From Lachnoclostridium sp. UBA903 (GTDB lineage Bacteria; Bacillota; Clostridia; Lachnospirales; Lachnospiraceae), in the NCBI GenBank assembly GCA_002294045.1, contig DBEP01000107.1, forward strand, positions 65,187 through 129,186: 64,000 nucleotides of DNA. Reading direction: 5' to 3'. Position 1 is the stretch's first letter. Every line of letters begins with the position of its first letter. Under the pieces are notes generated by a model. The model searched no databases, was not told the origin of the DNA, and saw only the letters and a list, made by a program, of their open reading frames with translations. The translations under genes were made by a program, and so were the position numbers. Shown piece by piece: positions 42,711 through 49,881 of the stretch.

Positions 42711-43038
42711 CGGAATCACCGTGTCCGCTATAGTTACGCATAGCACTCAACGCATTAGCATAAAGCTCTTCTACTTTCTTCTGTGACTGTAACGATTCCG
42801 TCTTGGCCTCAGTTAACTTTTTTTGCTCTTCAAGAATCTCCTGTTCGATTCGAGCCTTGGTTGAACCCCGTTTGACAAACTCAGTTATAAGCTGCGAAGA
42901 AGCAGTACCGTTCCGCAACTGTTGTTCAGCAAGATCCATAGCTAAAGATATCATTTGATTTTCCCTAGCTTCGGGGGTTAAAGCCGGTCTCATCTTTCGT
43001 GAAGATTCGGAAGAGCTAGCGACTTTAGCTTTCCTCAT
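42700..43038 (-). CDS. terS: Probable terminase small subunit
   Basis: The 112-residue helical protein begins MRKAKVASSSESSRKMRPALTPEARENQMISLAMDLAEQQLRNGTAS and continues with a coiled stretch (ILEEQKKLTEAKTESLQSQKKVEELY). Position directly before HNH and large terminase, and next to a candidate cos region, supports a small terminase role. No helix-turn-helix can be firmly drawn. GGAGAGGAGG precedes the ATG. Confidence 0.6.
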   Translation of the reverse strand: MRKAKVASSSESSRKMRPALTPEARENQMISLAMDLAEQQLRNGTASSQLITEFVKRGSTKARIEQEILEEQKKLTEAKTESLQSQKKVEELYANALSAMRNYSGHGDSDDY

Positions 43039-43121
43039 ACTTACTGCCTCCTCTCCATTAAATAACCAACACTTCTCACGGCATTCTGTCGATTCCTGAC
43101 ATACTTTTTAATCCGTTTCAG

Positions 43122-43238
43122 ATAGCATTTAAAGGAACCCACAAGACTGATTTGAAACAACTCTTGAAAGGAGAAAAGGAGGAGTGAAAAATGGAAAACA
43201 CCATCAAACCAAACCTTGTGAGTTCTTTTAAATGCTAT
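43122..43238. repeat. Long inverted repeat between the small terminase and its upstream gene
   Basis: ATAGCATTTAAAGGAAC (43122-43138) and GTTCTTTTAAATGCTAT (43222-43238) are inverted copies with one mismatch. The match extends to about 23 bp with CACAAG/CTTGTG. The 83-base loop holds a plus-strand AAAGGAGGAG and ATG opening a 25-codon frame (43191-43268), which I do not call a gene. It may belong to the packaging or a regulatory site. Confidence 0.5.
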
Positions 43239-43260
43239 GCAAAAACCGAAAACATGTCCA

Positions 43261-43345
43261 AAATATGACCCCCGGAGAATTTTTTAGGAGTGCCGCGATG
43301 ACGGAGGGGGTGTGCTTTTTACGGACCCCCTCCCCCATGTCATTA
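43261..43345. other. Candidate cos (packaging start) region
   Basis: This noncoding stretch has runs unlike the rest of the prophage: CCCCCGGAG, a T6 tract, GCCGCGATG, and the stem GGAGGGGG (43303-43310)/CCCCCTCC (43326-43333) with a 15-base loop. It lies just ahead of the small terminase and HNH genes, where cos sites of HNH-type siphophages usually are. No cut position can be assigned. Confidence 0.45.
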
Positions 43346-43416
43346 GTGGTGATGAGATAGAACAAAGACAACAAAAGAAATCTCTTGAATTCTTTTCAAA
43401 ACAAGAAACAATCCGT

Positions 43417-43668
43417 TTAAGCACTTGTAACTTGTTGTTTTACTTTTTTATAGATGTTCCTGAAATCGTACTTGATGATTTCATCGATTGCTCGTTCAAC
43501 TTCTAAATCATTTTCTTCTTCTGAAAGCTGATCGGAAGTTCGAGCTATTCTTGCCAAATAAGCGCAAGAATTGTATCCTTTTTCTACGTCGAACAAGAGC
43601 CAAGAAGTGAACTGTTCAAACGGATTGAAAGGATTATCAAAGGTTGTTAACATGCATGAACTCTGCAT
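43417..43668 (-). CDS. Small conserved phage protein after the RNA polymerase-like gene (83 aa)
   Basis: The 83-residue acidic protein from ATG 43668 contains DNPFNPFEQFTSWLLFDVEKGYNSCAYLARIA and EVERAIDEIIKYDF. It is soluble and mostly helical. It starts 7 bases after the end of the DFDGD protein gene with GGAGTGAAC upstream, so the two are probably co-expressed. I recall this pairing from related phages; no function is known. A 378-base noncoding region follows. Confidence 0.65.
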   Translation of the reverse strand: MQSSCMLTTFDNPFNPFEQFTSWLLFDVEKGYNSCAYLARIARTSDQLSEEENDLEVERAIDEIIKYDFRNIYKKVKQQVTSA

Positions 43669-43675
43669 GATTAGT

Positions 43676-46345
43676 TCACTCCTTTCCTTTAAGGTAATTC
43701 GACACGGTAGATGGGGACACACCCAGTGCTTTAGCTATCTCGGCTGTACTATAACCAGATGCACTCATAGATGAAATCTTATTTACCTTAGCTGAACTCA
43801 GCTGTGTAGTAGCGCGAGGCGTTGCTCTCTGACGAAGGCTATCAATGTCAACATTGTTAATAATCTGAGTTAACTTGTTCTCACTAATAGCGCCTGCCTG
43901 GATTGCTTCCCATTCTCGATCTGTGATTTTGATGGGTTCTCGTTTAGCACCAACTGCATTCCTAGCTTTTGTAAGTTCTTGCTGATTGGCCTTCTTTATT
44001 TCACCAACAGTCATGTCGGGATTATCTTGTTTCTTTGCATTCATAGAAGCATTCGCAAAGACCTGGGCTTGTCGTTCGCGAGGGGCATTCTTAAGGGCTA
44101 CATTGAGCTTAGCAGATAGGGCGTCTACTTCTTCCTGATAGGCAGTCTTAGCTGAGGAGGAGTAAGCTATCTTTCCGGTATTAACCATCTCTTTACGAGC
44201 TTGATTAGCTAGGGCTTTCATTCGATTGGCGTAGTCAGCATATGCTTCTTCCTGGGGGGTGCCAGACGAAAGGGAGCGAGCGTCTTTAGCTTCAGCCATC
44301 TTAGTGCTACTTTGAGTTCGAACTTTAACTCTACCTTGTTTATCTGTATACTCCTCGTACACTTCTTTGTAGCTTTGCTCCCCGGTTTCCTTATCAATGA
44401 TAGGGCTCCCTTTTCTTTTAAGAACCGATGTTTCAGATTTTGCTCTCGATATCAAAGTGGCGGCGCCTTCATGATATCTGCCATCTTCATCAACCGTTCC
44501 CTGATACTTCTTCTTAAGAGATGAAATTCCATTATCGACTTCGCTTTGCTTGTAATCGAGCTTGTGTTTCTCGGCATCAATAACGACCATGCTATGTCTA
44601 ACGGCTCTGGCCAATTCGTCCTGTGTGGCACCTTTCAAATTCATATCCGTAATGAGATTCGAAATTTTACCCATTTCTGTTTGAGTGTTTTTCATAACCC
44701 TCATACCCTCACGAGTAGGATACGTTGCTTTAGGATCGAATCCTTCAAGACCTTTAAGAGGTTGGGTCGAAGTAATTTTAACTTTACCGTTAGTGGGAAT
44801 AACCATAACAGTGTCGCCATCAAAATCGGCTCCAGATAATCGCTCAGCCACTTTGCTATTAATTCCGACAGCATCAAGAGCATTTCCAAGTATTCTTCGA
44901 GCTTCCGATTGTTTGTTGTTGACTGTCAATACGGGAATCTCAAAGGTTCCACCATGCGGAAATCTAACTAGGGCAACTCGTTCACCGTTTTCATAATTCG
45001 GAGCGTAAACCTCTGTATCTTTCATAGATGTAATAGGAAGAATTACTTGATACTTTTGTCTTGGTAAAGCGGCTGCTTGTAAGTGAACCGCGGCTGCATC
45101 ACAATCATCTGCAAAAGATTTCAGTAACGCTTTCTTTACGGTAGGGTTCGTAAGAGAAGTAATTTCATCAAATTCTGCAATCTTATCAGCAGCGGCCAAA
45201 CCGAGTTGTTTTTTTATTAGAGCCATACTCTGTTTAGATAGGAATTGTGATGGTAATTTATCTGCCCATTCGCCCCAATCTCCTTCTTCCGCTCTTTTAT
45301 TAATAAGCGACAGTTGACGTTCTCCATTTTTATCTATGTAATAACTTTGACCACCAGGCTTAATAAGAGAACCAAAAGGGTTGTCCGGGTCGCTCGTAAT
45401 GTTTTTAAGTACATCATCTTTAGGCGTTCCCAATTTTTTATTGGTATTAAATACAACATCTACGCCGTCAGGAAGATCATCCGAATAGATCGCCATCCCT
45501 TTGATGTATTTCTTTCCATCGACTAAAATACGAACCTGGGCATAATGAGAATCACCCAAAGATAAATCGTCGACTCCTCTTCGAAGCTCGACAACTCCAT
45601 CTTTTTGAATTCCGCCTTCTTCGGCATACCGAATTTTCACTCGGCTCGAATCCATACTTTTAGGGTAAACAAAGGTGTCAAAAGTTTCTCCGCCATCGTG
45701 AGATACATAATCAGATACAGAATGAATATTCTCAAACTGGTAGATGTCTTTATGTTCAGTTCCAGGAGGGCAAACAACTTTGATGTTGGTCTGTTTACCT
45801 GCATTGGTAACTTGCGGAACGCCACCGCCATACACGGGGTATCCTTCCATTTCCAATATGTACAAAGCTTGATTAAGCTTCTCCTTTGAGATTCCTAATT
45901 CGCGCTCAACACCGACTCCAACATCTATCATGCCTTTTTCTTCAATCTGCTTCTTAAGAAACTCGGCGGTTTTCTTAGCCTGATTCATACGAGCTTCAGA
46001 ACCCTCATCAAGTAACGATCTCACAGATGAATCGTTGTTATAACCCATCTTTTCAGCAATCTCGTTAAGACTGTATCCTTTTTCGCGGAGCCCTCTGGCT
46101 CGAGCCACATCAAGCGCTCTTCGCTCATCTTTTGCTAAAGATCTCTGAGTTCGAAGTTGAGACGTGGTAAGACCAAAATCATCAGCAATTTGCTTTTCGG
46201 TCCAGCCTTTCTTTTTAAGTTCCTCAACGCGACTAAGAAAATCGCCACTACGTTGGTAGGGATTATCGCCAGAACCCCAAGGGTAACGACCAGAGCGCTT
46301 TGGCATTCCATAATGCTTTAAGATATCTTCCGCTACGGGATTCAT
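43676..46345 (-). CDS. DFDGD-motif, YonO/QDE-1-like RNA polymerase candidate with HTH and HYG tag
   Basis: The 889-residue protein contains SGADFDGDTVMVIP (residues 504-517). DFDGD is the metal-binding catalytic motif of double-psi beta-barrel RNA polymerases (beta-prime, QDE-1, phage YonO). Upstream VALVRFPHGGTFEIPVL (458-472) parallels the conserved Arg-x-Pro stretch of beta-prime. Residues 9-30 carry LKHYGMPKRSGRYPWGSGDN, related to tags of head proteins. Two HTH-like segments follow (about 45-65 and 88-113), and a third ends the protein (GYSTAEIAKALGVSPSTVSNYL, 864-885). GGAGG precedes the ATG. The motif supports polymerase; activity is unproven. Confidence 0.65.
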   Translation of the reverse strand: MNPVAEDILKHYGMPKRSGRYPWGSGDNPYQRSGDFLSRVEELKKKGWTEKQIADDFGLTTSQLRTQRSLAKDERRALDVARARGLREKGYSLNEIAEKMGYNNDSSVRSLLDEGSEARMNQAKKTAEFLKKQIEEKGMIDVGVGVERELGISKEKLNQALYILEMEGYPVYGGGVPQVTNAGKQTNIKVVCPPGTEHKDIYQFENIHSVSDYVSHDGGETFDTFVYPKSMDSSRVKIRYAEEGGIQKDGVVELRRGVDDLSLGDSHYAQVRILVDGKKYIKGMAIYSDDLPDGVDVVFNTNKKLGTPKDDVLKNITSDPDNPFGSLIKPGGQSYYIDKNGERQLSLINKRAEEGDWGEWADKLPSQFLSKQSMALIKKQLGLAAADKIAEFDEITSLTNPTVKKALLKSFADDCDAAAVHLQAAALPRQKYQVILPITSMKDTEVYAPNYENGERVALVRFPHGGTFEIPVLTVNNKQSEARRILGNALDAVGINSKVAERLSGADFDGDTVMVIPTNGKVKITSTQPLKGLEGFDPKATYPTREGMRVMKNTQTEMGKISNLITDMNLKGATQDELARAVRHSMVVIDAEKHKLDYKQSEVDNGISSLKKKYQGTVDEDGRYHEGAATLISRAKSETSVLKRKGSPIIDKETGEQSYKEVYEEYTDKQGRVKVRTQSSTKMAEAKDARSLSSGTPQEEAYADYANRMKALANQARKEMVNTGKIAYSSSAKTAYQEEVDALSAKLNVALKNAPRERQAQVFANASMNAKKQDNPDMTVGEIKKANQQELTKARNAVGAKREPIKITDREWEAIQAGAISENKLTQIINNVDIDSLRQRATPRATTQLSSAKVNKISSMSASGYSTAEIAKALGVSPSTVSNYLKGKE

Positions 46346-46348
46346 GGT

Positions 46349-46906
46349 TTAATCCTCCTCTGATTTTATTTTTGTTAGAACCTTATCGAAAGTGACGATT
46401 TTATCCATTATCGGAAGAATCTCGTCAACCGATGGTTTGTGAAAAAGAATTTCGTCAGATTGATATAATCTCAGTTCGATGTCAATCTCGGATGGTTTGA
46501 ATTTGTACTCCAAACAGAAAAGAGCAACATAAATTAAAAGCTGCTCCATATGTGCTGGTGTTACACCGGTTTTTAAATCGTGAATACGTAATAATCGATT
46601 TCGAAAAGAAATGGCATCAGCTGTCCCAAAACAATTCTCTGAATAAAACAACACTTGTTCTGTATTCATTTTGAAACCAATAGCATCATTTACGTACATG
46701 TTTAGTGTCTTTTGAGATTTAGGCAATTTCTGCCCAAGCCGGATGCATTGCGCTGCAAACTCGTGAAGAATTGTTCCTTTTTGAGTAGCCATAAATTTCG
46801 AATAAGAATCAATAACTTTCTCTTCGGTATAATTAATCCAATGATATTTACTAGCACCGAGAAAGGCGTGCTGCCCTTCAATATTCAAATGCTTGTTGAA
46901 GTTCAT
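46349..46906 (-). CDS. PD-(D/E)XK nuclease (Cas4/RecB-like fold)
   Basis: The 185-residue protein from ATG 46906 shows TILHEFAAQCI, then FGTADAISFRNRLLRIHDLKTGVTPAH with the Asp and Asp-Leu-Lys catalytic pair of PD-(D/E)XK exonucleases, and MEQLLIYVALFCL as the QxxxY-like motif. It is probably used in recombination or DNA processing. It overlaps the VRR-type gene upstream by 29 bases and precedes the RNA polymerase-like gene by 3 bases. Confidence 0.72.
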   Translation of the reverse strand: MNFNKHLNIEGQHAFLGASKYHWINYTEEKVIDSYSKFMATQKGTILHEFAAQCIRLGQKLPKSQKTLNMYVNDAIGFKMNTEQVLFYSENCFGTADAISFRNRLLRIHDLKTGVTPAHMEQLLIYVALFCLEYKFKPSEIDIELRLYQSDEILFHKPSVDEILPIMDKIVTFDKVLTKIKSEED

Positions 46907-47168
46907 ACAATACCTCCTCTTTGTTTTCTGGATAAATGAAAGCCGCAAACGACATTTCATTCATAATATCTACATAATATGGTTGATTAGGTTGACATCT
47001 TGCATCTGCACTTTTTTTACCTTCTAAGGCGGCCCATCTTTTTTCGTGCAAGACTATCAAATCAGGAATACCTTGGATTTCATTTGGGTCTGTATGTATA
47101 ACAATACAACCAGGGAACATCTCTTTCAGTTCCTTAATCAATTTAGTTTTGAATCTGTTTTCCAACAT
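46878..47168 (-). CDS. Small PD-(D/E)XK nuclease (VRR-NUC-like)
   Basis: The 96-residue protein contains HTDPNEIQGIPDLIVLHEKRWAALEGKKSADA (residues about 26-57), with the Asp and Glu-x-Lys catalytic positions, and QPYYVDIMN. Small stand-alone domains of this type act as Holliday junction or structure-specific nucleases in phages. AAAGGAG lies 10 bases before ATG 47168. Confidence 0.7.
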   Translation of the reverse strand: MLENRFKTKLIKELKEMFPGCIVIHTDPNEIQGIPDLIVLHEKRWAALEGKKSADARCQPNQPYYVDIMNEMSFAAFIYPENKEEVLYELQQAFEY

Positions 47169-47208
47169 TTTGATAGGTCTCCTTTCTTTGTTTTTTAAGC
47201 AAACAAAA

Positions 47209-47247
47209 GAGAGAAAGTAAACGTAGGTCACGTTTTATCCTTCTCTC
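47209..47247 (-). terminator. Hairpin upstream of the small nuclease gene
   Basis: GAGAGAA and TTCTCTC arms with inner AAACGT/ACGTTT pairing are followed on the minus strand by TTTTGTTTG. It is a second stop signal after the lipoprotein gene, or an attenuator before the nuclease genes. Confidence 0.45.
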
Positions 47248-47300
47248 TTCATAAAAGGGTATGTATTTTTCGCGCGGCTAAAAATTACAGGAAAAAGAAA

Positions 47301-47328
47301 AAAGCCATACCATATAGGTACAGGCTTT
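47301..47328 (-). terminator. Intrinsic terminator after the lipoprotein gene
   Basis: AAAGCC and GGCTTT arms with inner TACC/GGTA pairing are followed on the minus strand by TTTTTTCTTTTTC, 13 bases after the lipoprotein stop codon. Confidence 0.7.
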
Positions 47329-47341
47329 AAAATATTTTGAT

Positions 47342-48136
47342 TTATCTTTCTTGGATTGACACAGGTTTGAGTATAAACAAACCAGAGTCTTCGTTATAAG
47401 TTTTTACTTCGGCTACAATCTTAACATTACTTCCGACTTTAACAAATGCCGGGAGATATAAATCTTTAATTCCTAACTCTTGAAGTCCGACATCACTAAA
47501 TTGGAAGGTTGGACCCAGTTGAGTGTTCTCATCGTAATCACCAGAAGACATTAAAAGGTCATATCTAGTTTTATAATTTTCGTGTTGCGTCACATAATCT
47601 ATACGACCATCGAATTCTATCTTCTGACCTTTATACTTGTCAGCAAATTCTTTTACACTTGGGTCAGCTGAATCTTTTAATTGTAAGACGCTGCTCAATT
47701 CTTCACAATTATCGATTGTAAGAGTTTCATCTTTTACTGTCGGTTCTTCAACTGGTTCTTTACTTTGTTCAGACTCGCTTTTTTCATTTGAAGAGTCATC
47801 TGGGAACGTGTGATAAGTGACTACGATATTTGCATCTATAGGAAATTTATCATCGGTGCTAAAAAGATCATCTCCATCCACCGAAACCTTCTCGACCTCT
47901 CCATCCTTGGTTGTCCAACCAGTTACTAAATCACTCAATACCTCTGTTTCGATGTTTGTAAAACCCGCATCCTTTAATTGAGTGACGACCTCTTGGTAAT
48001 TAACACCCTCAAACTTCTTTGAAGATGATGGCATGTTTATTTTATTATCAGATACGCTCGATACGTCATCTGAGCATCCGGCCAGTACAATAATTAACAT
48101 AAGCACCATTGATAGAGCGAAAAATTTATTTTTCAT
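47342..48136 (-). CDS. Lipoprotein with PASTA-like and DUF4839 domains (prophage cargo)
   Basis: The 264-residue protein has a lipoprotein signal peptide ending LAGC (Cys20). A PASTA-like unit (VNYQEVVTQLKDAGFTNIETEVLSD, about 45-110) and an acidic linker follow. The C-terminus is a DUF4839-like domain (about 138-262: IDNCEELSSVLQL, FADKYKGQKIEFDGRI, TRYDLLMSSGD). It should be anchored on the outer face of the host membrane. It has its own upstream region and terminator, so it may be expressed in the lysogen. No lytic role is apparent. Confidence 0.75.
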   Translation of the reverse strand: MKNKFFALSMVLMLIIVLAGCSDDVSSVSDNKINMPSSSKKFEGVNYQEVVTQLKDAGFTNIETEVLSDLVTGWTTKDGEVEKVSVDGDDLFSTDDKFPIDANIVVTYHTFPDDSSNEKSESEQSKEPVEEPTVKDETLTIDNCEELSSVLQLKDSADPSVKEFADKYKGQKIEFDGRIDYVTQHENYKTRYDLLMSSGDYDENTQLGPTFQFSDVGLQELGIKDLYLPAFVKVGSNVKIVAEVKTYNEDSGLFILKPVSIQER

Positions 48137-48223
48137 CTATTTTAATCCTCCATTATACTAAATCATATTCAGCAAACAGTATACCATAGATGTCGGGAAA
48201 AATAAACCATTTTCGAAAAACTC

Positions 48224-48252
48224 TTGACTTTTGGATTTATTCGTGATATATA
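48224..48252 (+). promoter_or_regulatory. Candidate plus-strand promoter facing the repeat region
   Basis: TTGACT (48224-48229) and TATATA (48247-48252) are 17 bases apart. It reads opposite to all phage genes into the noncoding repeat region, so it could make a noncoding RNA. Confidence 0.4.
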
Positions 48253-48297
48253 GATGATTTTATTGCTGAAAATATATGACTCAAGGTATAAACCCAG

Positions 48298-48632
48298 TTG
48301 CCCACTTTATTTGGTCATATCTATATATATCTTTAATCTTTTTATCACAATTAATAAAGAATAAAAGTGGGCAAGTGGGCTTTTTATATTTTTTTCAAAA
48401 CGAATTTGCGCAAATCGTCCTTTTTTGCCCCAAAAACGCCTAAAAACCCCCGTTTTCAGAAAATGGCTTCAAATTTCCAAGCCCACTTTCATATCGTAAA
48501 AGTGGGCAAAAACCCATAAAAAGTGGGCAAAAATGAAAAGTCAAAGCGTTTTTCGTCCGTAAAAGTCTACCCATTTTTCAGTAACCCACATTAAAGTGAC
48601 CAATGCCCGTTTTTCTTTTTAAAAAGTGGGCC
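48298..48632. repeat. Cluster of AAAGTGGGCAA repeats in a noncoding region (candidate origin or regulator site)
   Basis: The motif occurs in direct orientation at 48364-48374, 48499-48509 and 48520-48530. Shorter direct copies are at 48373-48380 and 48623-48631. It is inverted at 48298-48308 (TTGCCCACTTT) and 48481-48489. The region 48137-48740 has no gene. It lies between a terminator ending the early genes and the lipoprotein gene. Confidence 0.7.
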
Positions 48633-48681
48633 GCGTTTCCACAGCTTCTTAGTTTGTACGGACGACCCAACTACATAAAAA

Positions 48682-48720
48682 TAGCCCGAATCTCATCTTT
48701 AAAAGACAAAATCCGGGCTA
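48682..48720 (-). terminator. Terminator at the end of the early gene block
   Basis: TAGCCCGGAT and ATTCGGGCTA arms (minus strand) are followed by TTTTTATG. It lies 20 bases after the stop of the 40-residue membrane protein gene. Confidence 0.8.
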
Positions 48721-48740
48721 CTGATATGCGTTGTTAACCA

Positions 48741-48863
48741 TTAGCTGTTATTTCTTAGATACCGAATCAGTATCCATATGAGCCATAAACCGCTTGTACA
48801 AATTGTCAGAATAAAATCCAACAATAGACCAAAGCATCCTCGTTTTTTATTTCCTCTATTCAA
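48741..48863 (-). CDS. Small phage membrane protein (40 aa, TTG start)
   Basis: TTG 48863 follows AAAGGAG by 8 bases. The 40-residue peptide begins MNRGNKKRGCFG and has one hydrophobic span (LLLDFILTICTSGLWLIWILI). Similar short peptides with an RGCxGxLLD motif occur in Firmicute phage early regions; the role is unknown. It is the last gene before the early-block terminator. Confidence 0.6.
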   Translation of the reverse strand: MNRGNKKRGCFGLLLDFILTICTSGLWLIWILIRYLRNNS

Positions 48864-48919
48864 AATTCTTCTCCTTACATTTACCAAGATAACACGGTTT
48901 TCAGTCACCTACATACTGA

Positions 48920-49129
48920 TCAACGCCAAACCTTACCGGTTCTTTTATCCAGTAACACAATTCTTCCTTGAATTTGGAACCCGGCAAGCTCGCAAAGATA
49001 GAAGATGGTATGTAATAATTTGTTAAACTTCTCATCTTCTTTATCCGCATTCTTAATGGCTTCGTACGCCGTTGGGTCTGAATAACCCTCGCCATTTTTT
49101 CTTAAATCTTTGTCGTTCATAATTTCCAA
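48920..49129 (-). CDS. Small phage protein (69 aa), unknown function
   Basis: The soluble 69-residue protein contains LRKNGEGYSDPTAYEAIKNADKED (about residues 9-32), a pattern I recall from early-region phage proteins, then FNKLLHTIFYLCELAGFQIQGRIVLLDKRTGKVW. A TTG start at 49129 has AAGGAG 7 bases upstream; ATG 49120 is the alternative. It overlaps the preceding gene. Confidence 0.6.
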   Translation of the reverse strand: MEIMNDKDLRKNGEGYSDPTAYEAIKNADKEDEKFNKLLHTIFYLCELAGFQIQGRIVLLDKRTGKVWR

Positions 49130-49316
49130 CCGGTCGCTCCTTCCTATCGGGGTTTATTTCGGTAATCCAATTCTCCTTAGCGAAGAAGAGTGGAATACCA
49201 ATCATCGATGTAAAAACAAAAAAGGTGGCGTCGTATTCGATTAGAATACTCAGCGCACCCAGTCCAACGAGTATAAGGGAATAGATTTTATTCTTCAGTA
49301 ATTCTCGTTTCCACAT
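49053..49316 (-). CDS. Small membrane protein (87 aa)
   Basis: The protein from ATG 49316 begins MWKRELLKNKIYSLILVGLGALSI and has two hydrophobic spans before IPLFFAKENWI. The basic tail after residue 51 overlaps the next gene by 77 bases and may be an extension gained by loss of a stop codon. AAGGAGG precedes the ATG. Function is unknown. Confidence 0.6.
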   Translation of the reverse strand: MWKRELLKNKIYSLILVGLGALSILIEYDATFFVFTSMIGIPLFFAKENWITEINPDRKERPVGNYERQRFKKKWRGLFRPNGVRSH

Positions 49317-49836
49317 TTTGTCCTCCTTGTTCAAGAATATCATTCAGCTCCGGATGATGATCATGTGTCCAGAAAGCACCAACCAAGTTCCATAAGACCG
49401 CTCGATTATGAGGCTCGTCTGTATCACCGCGAAGGTACTTCAGGTAATGCCGGATTGTGCTGTTGATAAAGTGATGTACATTGATACCAAGTTTCCAATT
49501 GTTTGGGCTGTATTTCTTTGCCCCATCTTCATAATGCTTGGAAAGCTCAATGAGTGCGCCATATATATCACCCTTGAACTCCTCATCGATAAATCGACAA
49601 ATAGCATTACTCAAGTGAGATGTTCCGCCGGTCTCAAGATATAAATTGATCGATTCAAATACCGAGGGAATTGACGATTTCGAATCCTTAATCGTATCAC
49701 ACCAGTATTTGTAATCGCTTAGCAACTGTTCGATAGTGTCCAGGGGAAGGAGATCGCAGCGACCTTTTCCTTCAGATATATCGCGGACAGCACCGGTAGC
49801 AAATTTTTGTCTTGCTCCGCTATCAGGTAGTACCAT
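49288..49836 (-). CDS. dATP/dGTP pyrophosphohydrolase-like protein (DUF5664/MazZ-type)
   Basis: The 182-residue protein opens with ARQKFATGAVRDISEGKGRCDLLPL, then ELSKHYEDGAKKYSPNNWKLGINVHHFINSTIRHYLKYLRGDTDEPHNRAVLWNLVGAFWTHD, the all-helical signature of the dATP/dGTP pyrophosphohydrolase family that includes MazZ of Z-genome phages. It would adjust deoxynucleotide pools. No PurZ gene is seen in this window, so 2-aminoadenine DNA is not implied. AAAGGAGG precedes the ATG. Confidence 0.72.
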   Translation of the reverse strand: MVLPDSGARQKFATGAVRDISEGKGRCDLLPLDTIEQLLSDYKYWCDTIKDSKSSIPSVFESINLYLETGGTSHLSNAICRFIDEEFKGDIYGALIELSKHYEDGAKKYSPNNWKLGINVHHFINSTIRHYLKYLRGDTDEPHNRAVLWNLVGAFWTHDHHPELNDILEQGGQNVETRITEE

Positions 49837-49881
49837 TTTTCATTTCCTCCTTTATTCCATTCGAAATATGAAACGTTTTGG

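Noticed and set aside
43191..43268. 25-codon plus-strand frame with an excellent AAAGGAGGAG ribosome binding site
   Set aside because: It lies in the loop of the inverted repeat in the candidate cos region, opposes all phage genes and is too short to support as a gene.
48778..49026. 82-codon plus-strand frame
   Set aside because: Overlaps two better-supported minus-strand small genes and has no ribosome binding site, though a plus-strand promoter lies about 500 bases upstream.
49288..49836. Evidence for 2-aminoadenine (Z) genome
   Set aside because: Only the MazZ-like gene is present. No PurZ or family A DpoZ polymerase is seen in the window.
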